In this document: positions 17,936 to 27,210 of the stretch, in pieces
How the letters are laid out: every line of letters starts with the position of its first letter
Position numbering within the stretch: position 1 is the stretch's first letter
Origin: Pseudoscardovia radai
GTDB taxonomy: Bacteria; Actinomycetota; Actinomycetes; Actinomycetales; Bifidobacteriaceae
Direction of reading: 5' to 3'
Length of the DNA stretch: 64,000 bases
NCBI RefSeq assembly: GCF_002259605.1
Contig: NZ_MWWR01000004.1
Coordinates: 196,966 to 260,965 of the forward strand
Program-made: the position numbers and the translations under genes
The notes under the pieces: generated by a model
What the model was told of the DNA's origin: nothing
Seen by the model: the letters and a program-made list of their open reading frames with translations, nothing else
Database searches by the model: none

Positions 17936-17957
17936 AGTGTGAGTGTTCGCTCACACT
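17936..17957. other. Perfect inverted repeat, AGTGTGAG arms
   Basis: AGTGTGAG and CTCACACT flank a 6-nt centre. It lies in the 598-bp gap between the ABC-F gene and pgm. It could be an operator or a transcript-end hairpin; no U-tract follows. Confidence 0.5.
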
Positions 17958-18007
17958 GAATGGGGTTTGACGTCGGTTGTGAGCTGATGACGTGGGGGAA
18001 TCGTGGC

Positions 18008-18175
18008 TGGTGGTGAGGATTCTTCGCCATGAGGGGTGGTTTTGCTGCGGAGAGGCGGATGCGCGGGGAAATCGTGGTTCATGGCGAGGATTCTTCGCCA
18101 TCAGGGCCGGTTTTGGGCACTGCGCCGGCGCGTGCGGAGATTTCGGGTGCTCGTGGCGAAGGCAGTGCGCCATCA
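18008..18175. repeat. Three TGGCGA...TCGCCA palindromes (family E)
   Basis: Three imperfect palindromes with arms of the type ATGGCGA/TCGCCAT start near 18010, 18081 and 18153, about 71-72 bp apart. The first two share the core GAGGATTCTTCGCCAT. They fill the gap between the ABC-F gene and the pgm terminator; no coding region is evident in that gap. Confidence 0.65.
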
Positions 18176-18218
18176 ACACGATTTTCCCACCGTCCAGCCC
18201 TGCCCGCCCCCGCACAAC

Positions 18219-18261
18219 GCAAAAGGCTTCTGACGCGCACTGCGCATCAGAAGCCTTATTC
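18219..18261 (-). terminator. Intrinsic terminator of pgm
   Basis: AAGGCTTCTGA (18223-18233) pairs with TCAGAAGCCTT (18247-18257). Read on the minus strand the stem is followed by TTTTG. It lies about 50 bp past the pgm stop. Confidence 0.85.
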
Positions 18262-18309
18262 ACGCGTCACCGGACGGGGAACCGCCTCGCCCGGAGCCGA
18301 AACCGAAAC

Positions 18310-20004
18310 CTACTCCGCGAGGGCCTTGTCGACCACCTCGGTGGCCTCCTCGAGCACCTTGTCCAGAGCCTCGGGAGACTCGAAGGACTCGGCGTAGACC
18401 TTGTAGATGTTCTCGGTGCCGGAAGGACGGGCGGCGAACCAGTTGTCCTTCGTGGTCACCTTGATGCCGCCGATCGGCGCGTCGTTGCCCGGAGCCTTGG
18501 TGAGCTTCGCGGTGATGTCCTCACCGGCGAGCTTCGTGGCGGTCACATCGTCGCCGGTGAGCTTGGCGAACTTCTGCTTCTGCTCGAGCGTGGTCGGCGT
18601 GTCGATGCGCTTGTACCAGCTCTCGCCGAAGCGGGCCACCTGGTCCTTGTGCAGCTCGGCCGGGTTCTTTCCGGTCTTCGCGGTGATCTCAGCGGCCAGG
18701 AGGTCCGGAATCAGACCGTCCTTGTCGGTGGTCCACACGCGGCCGTCCTTGCGCAGGAAGCTCATGCCGGAGCTCTCCTCGCCGCCGAACGCCACCTTGC
18801 CGGTGAACAGCGGGTCGACGAACCACTTGAAACCCACGGGGACCTCGACGAGCTTGGCGCCGATGGAGGCGGCCACGCGGTCGATGAGGCTGGAGGACAC
18901 AAGCGTCTTGCCGATGCCGGCGCCTTCCGGCCAGCCCGGACGGTTCGGCTTGCCGTCCTTGTCCTTGCCGAACAGGTACTCCACGCATACGGCGATGTAG
19001 TGGTTCGGGTTCATGACGCCCCAGTCAGGGCACACGATGCCGTGGCGGTCGGCGTCCGGATCGGTGCCGCCCACGAGGTCGTACTTCTCCCAGGCGCCGT
19101 TGTTGAGGGAGTCCACAAGGCCCTTCATGGCGTACGGGGAGGACGGATCCATGCGGATCTTGCCATCGTGGTCGATGGTCATGAAGCGCCAGGTCGGGTC
19201 AACCTGCGGGCGAACCACGTCGATGGTGGTGCCGTACTTCTCGTTGATCAGCGGCCAGTAGTTCACCGAGGCGCCGCCCAGCGGGTCGATGCCGAGGCGC
19301 ACGCCGGAGGACTTGATGATGTCGAAGTCGATGACGTTCTCGAGGTCGGCCACGTAGTGCTCGCGGAAGTCGAACTTTTCGATGAGCTCGGAGTTGATGG
19401 CCTGCTCGAACGGCACGCGCTTGACGTTCTTCCAGTTCGGCAGCAGCTCGTTGGCGCGGTTTGCGATCCAGTTGGTGGTCTCGGCCGGGGCAGGGCCGCC
19501 GGTCGGCGGATCGTACTTGAAGCCGCCGTCGGTCGGCGGGTTGTGGGACGGGGTCACGACGATGCCGTCGGCGATGTCCTCGCCGGAGAAGCGCTGCGTG
19601 CCGTCGGCCGCGCGGTTATGCGTCAGGATGGCCTGGGAGACGACGGGCGTCGGGGTGAAGTCGTCGCGGGAGTCGATGCGCACGCGCACGCCGTTGGCGA
19701 CGAGAACCTCGATGGCGGTCTTCCATGCTGGCAGCGACAGGGCGTGGGTGTCGCGGCCGATGTACAGCGGACCGGTGATGCCGGCGGCCTTGCGGTTCTC
19801 CGCGATGGCCTGGGCGATGGTGACGATGTGGGCCTCGTTGAAGGAGGTCTTGAGCGAGGAACCGCGGTGTCCCGAGGTTCCGAAGCTCACGCGCTGCTCG
19901 GGCACGTTCACATCGGGAACGAGGTCATAGTACTTGCCGATGACCTCGTCGACATTGATCAGATCTTTTTCGGTGGCGGGCAGTCCCGCGTTCTTTGCAA
20001 CCAT
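18310..20004 (-). CDS. pgm: Phosphoglucomutase (alpha-D-glucose phosphate-specific)
   Basis: The enzyme interconverts glucose 1-phosphate and glucose 6-phosphate and links glycogen and sugar-nucleotide synthesis to the central fructose-6-phosphate shunt. With the ATG at 20004 it has 564 residues, close to the usual 545-560. Motifs: [10 protein letters not shown] near the N-terminus, active-site serine loop [14 protein letters not shown], metal-binding [11 protein letters not shown], sugar-binding [10 protein letters not shown], and phosphate-binding [17 protein letters not shown]. Upstream in-frame codons up to 20145 look non-coding and were excluded. Confidence 0.96.
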   Translation of the reverse strand: MVAKNAGLPATEKDLINVDEVIGKYYDLVPDVNVPEQRVSFGTSGHRGSSLKTSFNEAHIVTIAQAIAENRKAAGITGPLYIGRDTHALSLPAWKTAIEVLVANGVRVRIDSRDDFTPTPVVSQAILTHNRAADGTQRFSGEDIADGIVVTPSHNPPTDGGFKYDPPTGGPAPAETTNWIANRANELLPNWKNVKRVPFEQAINSELIEKFDFREHYVADLENVIDFDIIKSSGVRLGIDPLGGASVNYWPLINEKYGTTIDVVRPQVDPTWRFMTIDHDGKIRMDPSSPYAMKGLVDSLNNGAWEKYDLVGGTDPDADRHGIVCPDWGVMNPNHYIAVCVEYLFGKDKDGKPNRPGWPEGAGIGKTLVSSSLIDRVAASIGAKLVEVPVGFKWFVDPLFTGKVAFGGEESSGMSFLRKDGRVWTTDKDGLIPDLLAAEITAKTGKNPAELHKDQVARFGESWYKRIDTPTTLEQKQKFAKLTGDDVTATKLAGEDITAKLTKAPGNDAPIGGIKVTTKDNWFAARPSGTENIYKVYAESFESPEALDKVLEEATEVVDKALAE

Positions 20005-20183
20005 ACGTCTTAGTTTGCCACGATTCCCAGACGTTTCGAGGGCTTGAGGCCGCGTCGTTTCGCATCGTGGCGGGACGGAACGGACATCGTGGCGCACGAC
20101 ACGCCCGGAGCGCATGCGACACGCCGATGGATTCATGATTCGCAAGCGATTGCAAGCCCTCCCGGATCATGCCTGCGGAGCGC

Positions 20184-20212
20184 TTGCCGAATTGACGCAA
20201 ACGGTTTATCTT
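20184..20212 (+). promoter_or_regulatory. Probable promoter of the PTS locus
   Basis: TTGCCG (20184-20189) and TATCTT (20207-20212) are separated by 17 bp. Transcription would begin near 20219, just before the antiterminator site. A second -35-like TTGACG at 20192 has poor spacing to any -10. Confidence 0.45.
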
Positions 20213-20229
20213 GGCACCTGTTATTGGCA

Positions 20230-20263
20230 GGGTTGCTACTCGAGCATTAACGAGGCAAGACCT
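20230..20263 (+). promoter_or_regulatory. RAT: ribonucleic antiterminator site for a BglG/LicT-type protein
   Basis: The 34-nt stretch begins GGGTTGCTACT and ends GAGGCAAGACCT, closely like RAT sites of the sac/bgl/lic systems (GG-TTG-TACTG ... GGCAAAACCT). Its 3' six bases are the first bases of the downstream terminator stem, so RAT folding and terminator folding exclude each other. The cognate antiterminator gene lies 2.3 kb downstream. Confidence 0.85.
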
Positions 20264-20331
20264 GGAATCCACGCGTGGAATTTCTATATTCATCGAAATT
20301 CCACATTCGTGCGTGGGTTCCAGGTCTTTTT
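20258..20331 (+). terminator. Regulated intrinsic terminator in the PTS leader
   Basis: A 17-bp stem (20258-20274 with 20311-20327, one G-U pair) is followed by TTTTT. Its loop contains a second hairpin, GTGGAATTTC paired with GAAATTCCAC (20275-20284 and 20295-20304). It overlaps the RAT and lies 64 bp before the permease start codon, so read-through should need the antiterminator. Confidence 0.9.
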
Positions 20332-20394
20332 GCGTTTAAGGTGTAAGAGACGGCAATGACGCCGTGGATCCCATATAAGTCAAGGGAGATTCAG

Positions 20395-22545
20395 ATGGGT
20401 AAGAACCAGGAATCCGCGAAGGCGATTATCGCCGGCGTGGGTGGTGTCGGCAACATCTCGATGCTGACCCACTGCGCCACGCGACTTCGCTTTACGCTGA
20501 AGGACACCGGCAAGGCCGACACCGAGGCCCTGGAGGGAACGAAGGGCGTGCTTGCCGTGGTCAAGCAGTCCGACACCGCCCTGCAGGTCGTTATCGGCGG
20601 CGGCGTGGAGCAGATGTACAACGACATCATGGCTCTGCCGGAGATGGCCAATGTCAAGGGCGGCGAAGTCGAGGACGACGCTGACAGCGAGCTGACGAAC
20701 GACCAGGTCAAGGCGCAGGAACGCGCCAAGACCAAGGGCAAGAACAAGTGGGTGGATTCGTTCTTCGAGTTCCTCTCCGATTCGTTCCGCCCGATCATCG
20801 GCGTGCTTCTGGGCGCGTCCCTCATCATCGCCATCATCAACGTGCTCATCGCCTGCCACGTGGTCTCCAACGAGACGCAGTCGCCGACGATGCTGTTCTG
20901 CCGCGCCATGTACCGCGGCGTGTTCTACTTCCTTCCGATCATGATCGCCTACAACGGCGCCAAGAAGCTCAAGGTCGACCCGTGGGTCGGCGCCGCCATC
21001 ATGGGCGCTGTCATGACCCCCGAGTTCCTGGCATTGGCTGACCCGGTCAAGTACGCGTCCATATTCTCCACGACTGACGGTCAGAATGCCGCTCAGTCCG
21101 CGCTCACCTGCGTGACGAACGCAACCCTGGGCACCGATTCATGCACCACGCAGGTGTTCGGCCTGACGATGCAGCTCAACGATTACTCCGGCAACGTGTT
21201 CGTGCCGCTGCTCATGGTCGCTGTGCTGGCGCTCGTCTACAAGGGCCTGCAGAGGATCATCCCGAACTCCGTGCAGCTCGTGTTCGTGCCGTTCCTCTCC
21301 ATGCTCGTCATGATCCCGATCACCGCTTTCATCATCGGCCCGATCGGCGTGTGGCTGGGCAATGGCCTGGGCATCGGTCTCGCATGGATGAACACCAACG
21401 CACCGTTCGTGTTCGCCATCCTCATTCCTATGCTGTACCCGTTCCTCGTGCCGCTCGGCCTGCACTGGCCGCTCAACGCCCTCATGCTCATGAATATCGA
21501 CACGCTGGGCTATGACTTCATCCAGGGCCCGATGGGCACGTGGAACTTCGCCTGCTTCGGTGCCACCCTCGGCGTGCTCATCATTGCCATCCGCGAGAAG
21601 GACACGCAGATGAAGGAAACCGCCGGTGGCGCTCTCGCAGCCGGTCTGCTCGGCGGCGTCTCCGAACCGTCGCTCTACGGCATCCACCTTCGCTACAAGA
21701 ACGTGTACAAGCGCATGCTCGTCGGCTGCTTCGCAGGCGGCCTCAGCATTGCCATCCTCGGCTGGCTCTTCCCGTCCACGCTCGCCGACGGCACCGTTGT
21801 GCGCGGCGTGACCACCACGGCCTTCGCCTTCACCTCGCTGCTCACCATCCCGGTGTTCAACCAGATGTGGGTGTATGCCATCTCCATCGCCATCGCATTC
21901 GCGGTGTCCGCCGTGCTCGTCGCCACGCTTGACTACCGCACCCCGGAGCAGAAGGCCGAAGCCCATGCGCGCATCGCTCGCGAACAGGCCAAGGCATCCG
22001 GCGCTGCTCCCGCCGCAGCTCCTGCTGCGACTGCCACTGCTGTGAAGGCTGCCCCCAAGGCCGCTCCGGCTCAGGATGCTGCAGTTGCGACGAACGAGGT
22101 CCTCGCCCCGATCGCCGGCCATGCCGTCACCTTGGAGGAGACCGGTGACGCGGTCTTCTCGTCGAAGGCACTGGGCGAAGGCCTGGGCATTGCCGACCCG
22201 AAGGATTCGAAGGTCGTCGCCCCGGTGGCTGGCATTCTCAAGACCGTCGCCAAGACCGGCCACGCCTACGGCATCAAAACCGATGACGGCGTCGAGGTGC
22301 TCGTGCACATCGGCATCGACACGGTTAAGATGAATGGCGAGGGATTCACCGTCGCAGTCGCGAAAGGACAGCGCGTCAACGCCGGTGACCTTCTCGCCAC
22401 CGTTGATTTCGACAAGGTCCGGGCCGCAGGCCATCCGACCGTGACGGTGATGACCGTGACGAACTCCAAGAAGCTCGGAGGCGTCACCCCGCGCACCGGA
22501 ATCGATGTCAAGGCAGGCGACGCGGTAATCGACATCGCGCGCTGA
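20395..22545 (+). CDS. PTS sugar transporter subunit IIBCA (glucose/beta-glucoside family)
   Basis: This membrane permease takes up and phosphorylates a sugar at the expense of PEP. The chosen ATG follows AGGGAG and gives 716 residues. Domain order is IIB-IIC-IIA: IIB residues 1-90 with phosphocysteine in MLTHCATRLRF; a linker; IIC membrane domain residues about 130-500 with around ten hydrophobic segments and the GGVSEPSLYGIHLRYK loop; an Ala-rich linker; and IIA residues about 575-710 with phospho-His in EVLVHIGIDTVKMNGEGF. Glucose is the likely substrate by comparison with bifidobacterial PTS loci, but a beta-glucoside cannot be excluded. Regulated by the RAT/terminator switch upstream. 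Confidence 0.93.
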   Translation: MGKNQESAKAIIAGVGGVGNISMLTHCATRLRFTLKDTGKADTEALEGTKGVLAVVKQSDTALQVVIGGGVEQMYNDIMALPEMANVKGGEVEDDADSELTNDQVKAQERAKTKGKNKWVDSFFEFLSDSFRPIIGVLLGASLIIAIINVLIACHVVSNETQSPTMLFCRAMYRGVFYFLPIMIAYNGAKKLKVDPWVGAAIMGAVMTPEFLALADPVKYASIFSTTDGQNAAQSALTCVTNATLGTDSCTTQVFGLTMQLNDYSGNVFVPLLMVAVLALVYKGLQRIIPNSVQLVFVPFLSMLVMIPITAFIIGPIGVWLGNGLGIGLAWMNTNAPFVFAILIPMLYPFLVPLGLHWPLNALMLMNIDTLGYDFIQGPMGTWNFACFGATLGVLIIAIREKDTQMKETAGGALAAGLLGGVSEPSLYGIHLRYKNVYKRMLVGCFAGGLSIAILGWLFPSTLADGTVVRGVTTTAFAFTSLLTIPVFNQMWVYAISIAIAFAVSAVLVATLDYRTPEQKAEAHARIAREQAKASGAAPAAAPAATATAVKAAPKAAPAQDAAVATNEVLAPIAGHAVTLEETGDAVFSSKALGEGLGIADPKDSKVVAPVAGILKTVAKTGHAYGIKTDDGVEVLVHIGIDTVKMNGEGFTVAVAKGQRVNAGDLLATVDFDKVRAAGHPTVTVMTVTNSKKLGGVTPRTGIDVKAGDAVIDIAR

Positions 22546-22605
22546 CCCGGCCGACGAAGGCCATGGCCCGCCGCGCGGAACCTGTCCGGGAAGGCGCGGC
22601 GAGAC

Positions 22606-23478
22606 ATGGTCGACGATGACCTGGACGGCATGAAGGTCCTGCGCGTATTCAATAACAACATCGTTCTCGCCAAGGGCGGGAAGCAGGATGACGAGGTCAT
22701 CCTGACGGGCCGCGGCCTGGGGTTCCAGGCCCGGCCCGGCGACTCCATCGACCCGGCCAAGGTCGTTCGGGTGTTCGCACCCACCGACGGCCGGGATCCC
22801 GACCACATCGCGCAGATGCTGGCGGGGATCCCGGCCGACACGATCCGCATCGTGTCGGAATCGCTGGCGCCGTCCGGACTGGCGGCGCTCGCCGATGATT
22901 CGCCGTCCCTCGTCGTGGCGCTCGCCGATCACATCGACGGCGCGATACGGCGCGAGAACAAGGGCATCTCGGTGGAATACCCGCTGCAGGGCGAGGTCTC
23001 GAACCTCTACCCGGGCGAATACGCGCAGGCGCAGGCCTTCGTCCAGGCCGTCAACCAGCGCCTCGACCGGCCGCTTCCCGATTCGGAGGCGGTGGCCGTC
23101 GCGCTCCACGTGGTCAACGCCGGATTCTCCAGCGGAGACCTGACCTACACCTATCAGATGACCGGAGTCATCGAGCAGGTGCTGGGAATAATCGAAAAGA
23201 GATTTGACATCACGCTTGACCGCCGGTCCGTGAACGTGGCGCGTTTCATCACGCATATGCGCTATCTGTTCGTGCGGATCTACGAGGGCAAGCAGCTGAC
23301 GAAGGAACCGTCGCCGGTCGTCGAGGCCATCAGGGAATCGTTCCCCGACGCCTTGCAGTGCGCGCTCGAATGCGTTGCAGTCATCGAGCTCAGGCTCGAC
23401 GCCGACCTGTCGGACGACGAGGTGTCGTACATGACGCTCCACATAGCGCGTGTATCCACCGACGCCAGGGAAGAGTAG
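22606..23478 (+). CDS. BglG/LicT-family transcriptional antiterminator
   Basis: The 290-residue protein has an N-terminal CAT RNA-binding domain (MKVLRVFNNNIVLAKGG, residues about 9-62) and two PRD domains (about 70-175 and 180-285). Conserved PRD histidines are visible in LADHIDGAIR, VALHVVNA, FITHMRYLF and YMTLHIARV, the sites phosphorylated by HPr or the sugar-specific EII. It should bind the RAT in the leader of the permease gene and allow read-through when sugar is present. The GTC-rich N-terminus MVDDDLDG may be extra: the internal ATG at 22630 gives the classic CAT start. The gene is 60 bp after the permease stop and probably in its operon. Confidence 0.93.
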   Translation: MVDDDLDGMKVLRVFNNNIVLAKGGKQDDEVILTGRGLGFQARPGDSIDPAKVVRVFAPTDGRDPDHIAQMLAGIPADTIRIVSESLAPSGLAALADDSPSLVVALADHIDGAIRRENKGISVEYPLQGEVSNLYPGEYAQAQAFVQAVNQRLDRPLPDSEAVAVALHVVNAGFSSGDLTYTYQMTGVIEQVLGIIEKRFDITLDRRSVNVARFITHMRYLFVRIYEGKQLTKEPSPVVEAIRESFPDALQCALECVAVIELRLDADLSDDEVSYMTLHIARVSTDAREE

Positions 23479-23673
23479 CCGGCCTCGGCCGGTGGCGTGG
23501 GGGTTCCGTCCGTCGGTCACGATGTCCGTGACGATTCCGCGGCCGGCGCACAACCGCCGCGGCGCGTCGTCGCTTATATGGCACCCGGCCCCGAACCGGG
23601 ACGGATCCGGCGTCCGCCGGATCCAACACGCTCCCGGCGAGAGGATTCGCCGGGATGGAGAAAGGAACCCACT

Positions 23674-23940
23674 ATGATCACCCGTACTGCTGTTGTCGGC
23701 GCTTCCGTCGGTCTCCACGCCCGTCCGGCCGCCCTGTTCGCGCAGGCCGTCGATGACAAGGGCATCGACGTCACCATGACCTTCGGCGACGAGGAGGCCG
23801 ATGCCTCCAGCGCCCTCGAGATCATGACGCTCGGCGTCAAGGGCGGCGACACCGTCACCATCAGCACCGACGACGATTCCGCCGGCGCCGCGATGGACGA
23901 GCTCGCCGAGATGCTCACCCGCGACCTCGACGCCGAGTAA
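23674..23940 (+). CDS. ptsH: Phosphocarrier protein HPr
   Basis: HPr carries phosphate from Enzyme I to the EIIA domain. The 88-residue protein has the catalytic His in VGLHARPAALFAQ (His near residue 15) and the ASSALEIMTLGV region with the serine at the usual Ser46 position. The start follows AAAGGA. The 195-bp gap upstream has two GC hairpins (near 23603-23624 and 23632-23653) without U-tracts, so a separate promoter or RNA processing site is possible. Confidence 0.96.
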   Translation: MITRTAVVGASVGLHARPAALFAQAVDDKGIDVTMTFGDEEADASSALEIMTLGVKGGDTVTISTDDDSAGAAMDELAEMLTRDLDAE

Positions 23941-23954
23941 ACGGACGGCGCACC

Positions 23955-25649
23955 ATGGCTAGCGAACACAAAGTCCTTCATGGCATCGGCGTGTGCGCGG
24001 GAACCGCATCCGGTCCCGTCGCCTTCGTGGCCCAGGCGCCCGGCGTCGATGAGAACGAGCCCAAGAGCACCGATCTCGAGGCCGACACCGCACGTCTCGA
24101 CGACGCGCGCGCCAAGGTGATCGACACGCTCGTCCAGCGCGCCGACAAGGCCACCGACGAGAAGTCCAAGGGCGTCCTCAAGGCCACTGCGCAGATGGCC
24201 GGCGACAAGGGCCTGTACAAGAGCATCGTCAAGCATCTCAAGGCCGGCGAGGGCATGACGCACGCCGTCGCGGGCGCCGCCAGCGAATACGCGGCCAAAC
24301 TCGCCAAGCTCGGCGGCTACTTCGCCGAGCGCGTCACCGACATCAACGACGTGCGCGACCGCCTCATCGCCGAGCTGCGCGGCCTGCCCGCCCCCGGCGT
24401 GCCCGACATCACCGAGCCCGTCATCATCGTGGCGCGCGACCTCGCGCCGGCCGAAACCGCCACCCTGCACCCGGGCCAGGTGCTCGGCATCATCACGCAG
24501 GAAGGCGGCCCCACCAGCCACACCGCCATCCTCGCGGCGCAGCTGGGCATCCCGTGCGCCGTCAAGACCAAGGGCGCGCTCGACGCCATCACGGCCGACG
24601 ACATCGTGGCGCTCGACGGTGGCGTGGGCGAGGTCATCGTCTCGCCGACCGACGACGAGGTGGCGCAGCTCAAGGACCGCGCCGCACGCCGCGCCAAGGC
24701 GCTCGCCGGCTCCTCCGGCGAAGGCGCCACCCGCGACGGGCACCGCGTGGCGCTGCTCGCCAACATCGGCACCGTGGACGACGCGATGAACGCCGCCAAG
24801 TTCGACCTTGAGGGCTCCGGCCTCTTCCGCTCCGAGTTCCTCTTCCTCGGTCGCGACGAGGCGCCGACCGTCGAAGAACAGACCGAGACCTACACCAAGG
24901 TGCTCAACGCCTTCGGCAAGGATCGTCACGTGGTGGTGCGCACGCTCGATGCGGGCGCCGACAAGCCGCTGAAGTTCGCCAACCAGGAGCACGAGGACAA
25001 CCCGGCCCTCGGCGTGCGCGGCCTGCGACTCGGCATGCGCCGCGTCGACCTGCTCGACACGCAGCTGCAGGCGCTCGCCAACGCGTACCAGGCCACCGGC
25101 GGCGACCTGTGGGTTATGGCGCCGATGGTCTCCACCGTGGACGAAGCCGAGTGGTTCGCGCAGAAGGCGCGCTCCTACGGTCTGCCCAAGGTGGGTGTGA
25201 TGGTGGAGGTTCCGGCCGCCGCCATCCGCTCCGCGCAGATTCTGTCGGTGGTGGATTTCTGCTCCATCGGCACGAACGACCTCTCGCAGTACACGATGGC
25301 CGCCGACCGCCTCAACGGCGAGCTGGCGAACCTCCTGACCCCGTGGCAGCCGGCCGTGCTCCATATGATCAAGGCCGCCTGCGACGGCGGTGCCGCGACC
25401 GGCAAGCACGTGGGCGTCTGCGGCGAGGCCGGCGGCGACCCGCTGATGGCGCTCGTGCTCGCGGGCCTGGGCGTGCAGTCGCTGTCGATGGCGCCGACGA
25501 AGGTCAACGCCGTGCGCGCCGCGCTGCGCATGCACGATTTCAGCACCTGCCAGCAGATGGCCGCCTACGCTCTCGACGCCCGCACCGCCGAGGACGCGCG
25601 CAAGGCCGTGATCGCGATCGCCGATCCGATGCTGCTCGATCTGCTGTGA
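23955..25649 (+). CDS. ptsI: PTS Enzyme I (phosphoenolpyruvate-protein phosphotransferase)
   Basis: Enzyme I autophosphorylates with PEP and passes the phosphate to HPr. The 564-residue protein has the N-terminal HPr-binding domain, the active-site histidine in EGGPTSHTAILAAQLGIPCAV, the PEP-binding SGLFRSEFLFLGRDEAPT, the TLDAGADKPL segment, and near the C-terminus DFCSIGTNDLSQYTMAADR and GVCGEAGGDPL with the catalytic Cys. It starts 14 bp after ptsH and is clearly co-transcribed with it. Confidence 0.97.
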   Translation: MASEHKVLHGIGVCAGTASGPVAFVAQAPGVDENEPKSTDLEADTARLDDARAKVIDTLVQRADKATDEKSKGVLKATAQMAGDKGLYKSIVKHLKAGEGMTHAVAGAASEYAAKLAKLGGYFAERVTDINDVRDRLIAELRGLPAPGVPDITEPVIIVARDLAPAETATLHPGQVLGIITQEGGPTSHTAILAAQLGIPCAVKTKGALDAITADDIVALDGGVGEVIVSPTDDEVAQLKDRAARRAKALAGSSGEGATRDGHRVALLANIGTVDDAMNAAKFDLEGSGLFRSEFLFLGRDEAPTVEEQTETYTKVLNAFGKDRHVVVRTLDAGADKPLKFANQEHEDNPALGVRGLRLGMRRVDLLDTQLQALANAYQATGGDLWVMAPMVSTVDEAEWFAQKARSYGLPKVGVMVEVPAAAIRSAQILSVVDFCSIGTNDLSQYTMAADRLNGELANLLTPWQPAVLHMIKAACDGGAATGKHVGVCGEAGGDPLMALVLAGLGVQSLSMAPTKVNAVRAALRMHDFSTCQQMAAYALDARTAEDARKAVIAIADPMLLDLL

Positions 25650-25719
25650 TACGGTCTGCGGTCCTTGTCTGTTAGGAAGTCTGTCAGAACAAGGTCCGCT
25701 AGAAACACGCCAGAATAAA

Positions 25720-25755
25720 CATCAGGCCGGCTCCCGGAAGGGGGCCGGCCTGATG
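25720..25755 (-). terminator. Terminator hairpin between ptsI and serS
   Basis: CATCAGGCCGGC pairs with GCCGGCCTGATG (12 bp). On the minus strand the stem is followed by TTTATTCT, so it ends serS; it may also stop ptsI transcripts. A second imperfect stem (GCGGTCCTTGT with ACAAGGTCCGC, about 25660-25700) lies directly after ptsI. Confidence 0.8.
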
Positions 25756-25809
25756 CGTTGCGGCGCACGGCGCACGGTATTCACCGCGGCGTGCCGCGCT
25801 AACGGGAGC

Positions 25810-27096
25810 TTACGCCTCCCACTTATGCGGCTCGATAACCTCGAGGCCGCCCATATAGGGGCGCATCGCCTTCGGCACCTCGATGGAGCCGTCGGCGTTC
25901 TGATGGTTCTCGAGAATCGCGACGAGCCAGCGCGTGGTGGCGAGCGTGCCGTTCAGCGTGGCGACGGCGCGGGTGCCGCCGTCTTCGGTGCGCTCGCGGA
26001 TGTTGAGGCGGCGCGCCTGGTACTCGGTGCAGTTCGAGGTGGACGTCAGCTCGCGGTAGCGGTTCTGCGTCGGCACCCAGGCCTCGCAGTCGAACTTGCG
26101 CGCGGCGGAGGCGCCGAGGTCGCCCGCGGCGGTGTCGATGATGCGGTACGGCACCTCGACCTTGCCGAGCATCTCCTGCTCCATGGCGAGCAGCTGCTGG
26201 TGCTGGTCGCGGGAATCCTCCTGCTTGCAGTACACGAACATCTCCACCTTGTCGAACTGGTGCACGCGGATGATGCCCATCGTGTCCTTGCCTGCGGCAC
26301 CGGCCTCGCGGCGGTAGCAGCTCGACCAGCCGCAGTAGCGCAGCGGGCCGTGGGACAGGTCGAGGATCTCGTCGGCGTGCATGCCGGCGAGCGCCACCTC
26401 GGAGGTGCCGACGAGGTACTGGTCGTCGGGTTCGCGCAGACGGTAGATCTCGTCGGCGTGCGAGTTGAGGAAGCCTGTGCCCGCCATCGCCTCGGGGCGC
26501 ACCAGAGTCGGGGTGATGGTCGGGATGAAGCCGTGCTCCTGCGCCTGGTCGACGGCCATGGTCAGCATGGCGATCTCCATGCGGGCCACGTCGCCGCGCA
26601 GGAAGTAGAAGCGGGAGCCGGACACCTTGACGCCGCGCTTCATGTCGATTCCGGCAACGCCCTCGCCGAGCTCGAGATGGTTCTTCGGCTCGAAGCCCTC
26701 GGCCGCGAAGTCGCGGATCGTGCCGACCTTCTTGACGACGACGTAATCGTCTTCGCCGCCTTCCGGAGCCTCGGGCTCCACGATGTTGGAGAGCTTCCAC
26801 ATCGCGGTGGTGTATTCCTCGGAGGCCTTGTCGGCCTCGTCCTTGTACTCGGAGACCTTGGCGGCGAGCGCCTTCGTCTCGGCGATGATCGCGGCCTTCT
26901 GGTCGGCGGGGGCGGAGGCGACCTCCTTGCCCTTCGCCTTCTGCTCGGCGCGGGCGGCCTCGTACTGGCGCAGCGATTCGCGGCGGGCTTCGTCGGACTT
27001 GAGAACCTCGTCGACGAGTTCCACGGATTCACCGCGCTTGCGCTGGGAATCCTTGACGATATCCGCATGCTCGCGGATGAAATTGATATCAAGCAT
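25810..27096 (-). CDS. serS: Seryl-tRNA synthetase
   Basis: Class II synthetase that charges tRNA-Ser. With the ATG at 27096 it has 428 residues, the usual size, and starts MLDINFIREHADIVKDSQRKRG. Residues 30-105 form the long charged coiled coil that holds the tRNA extra arm. The catalytic domain has GSRFYFLRGDVARME, LVGTSEVALAGMH, WSSCYRREAGAAGKDTMGIIRVHQFDKVEMF (motif 2) and TLNGTLATTRWLVAILENHQ (motif 3). Upstream in-frame codons to 27927 are antisense to the dagK-like gene and were excluded. Confidence 0.97.
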   Translation of the reverse strand: MLDINFIREHADIVKDSQRKRGESVELVDEVLKSDEARRESLRQYEAARAEQKAKGKEVASAPADQKAAIIAETKALAAKVSEYKDEADKASEEYTTAMWKLSNIVEPEAPEGGEDDYVVVKKVGTIRDFAAEGFEPKNHLELGEGVAGIDMKRGVKVSGSRFYFLRGDVARMEIAMLTMAVDQAQEHGFIPTITPTLVRPEAMAGTGFLNSHADEIYRLREPDDQYLVGTSEVALAGMHADEILDLSHGPLRYCGWSSCYRREAGAAGKDTMGIIRVHQFDKVEMFVYCKQEDSRDQHQQLLAMEQEMLGKVEVPYRIIDTAAGDLGASAARKFDCEAWVPTQNRYRELTSTSNCTEYQARRLNIRERTEDGGTRAVATLNGTLATTRWLVAILENHQNADGSIEVPKAMRPYMGGLEVIEPHKWEA

Positions 27097-27210
27097 GCTT
27101 CCAAAGTTATCCGCTTTGCGCGACATATGCGGGGCGCCTGCGCGGAACCGCCTATCGTGAAATTTTCCGAAATGGTCGCATCGTGGCCATCGGGGTGACA
27201 CAATGAAACC

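Noticed and set aside
21139-23718. Very long antisense frame (859 codons) across the PTS genes
   Set aside because: It is a high-GC mirror of ptsG and licT; composition is His/Arg/Asp-rich without any motif, and the plus-strand genes have full families of motifs.
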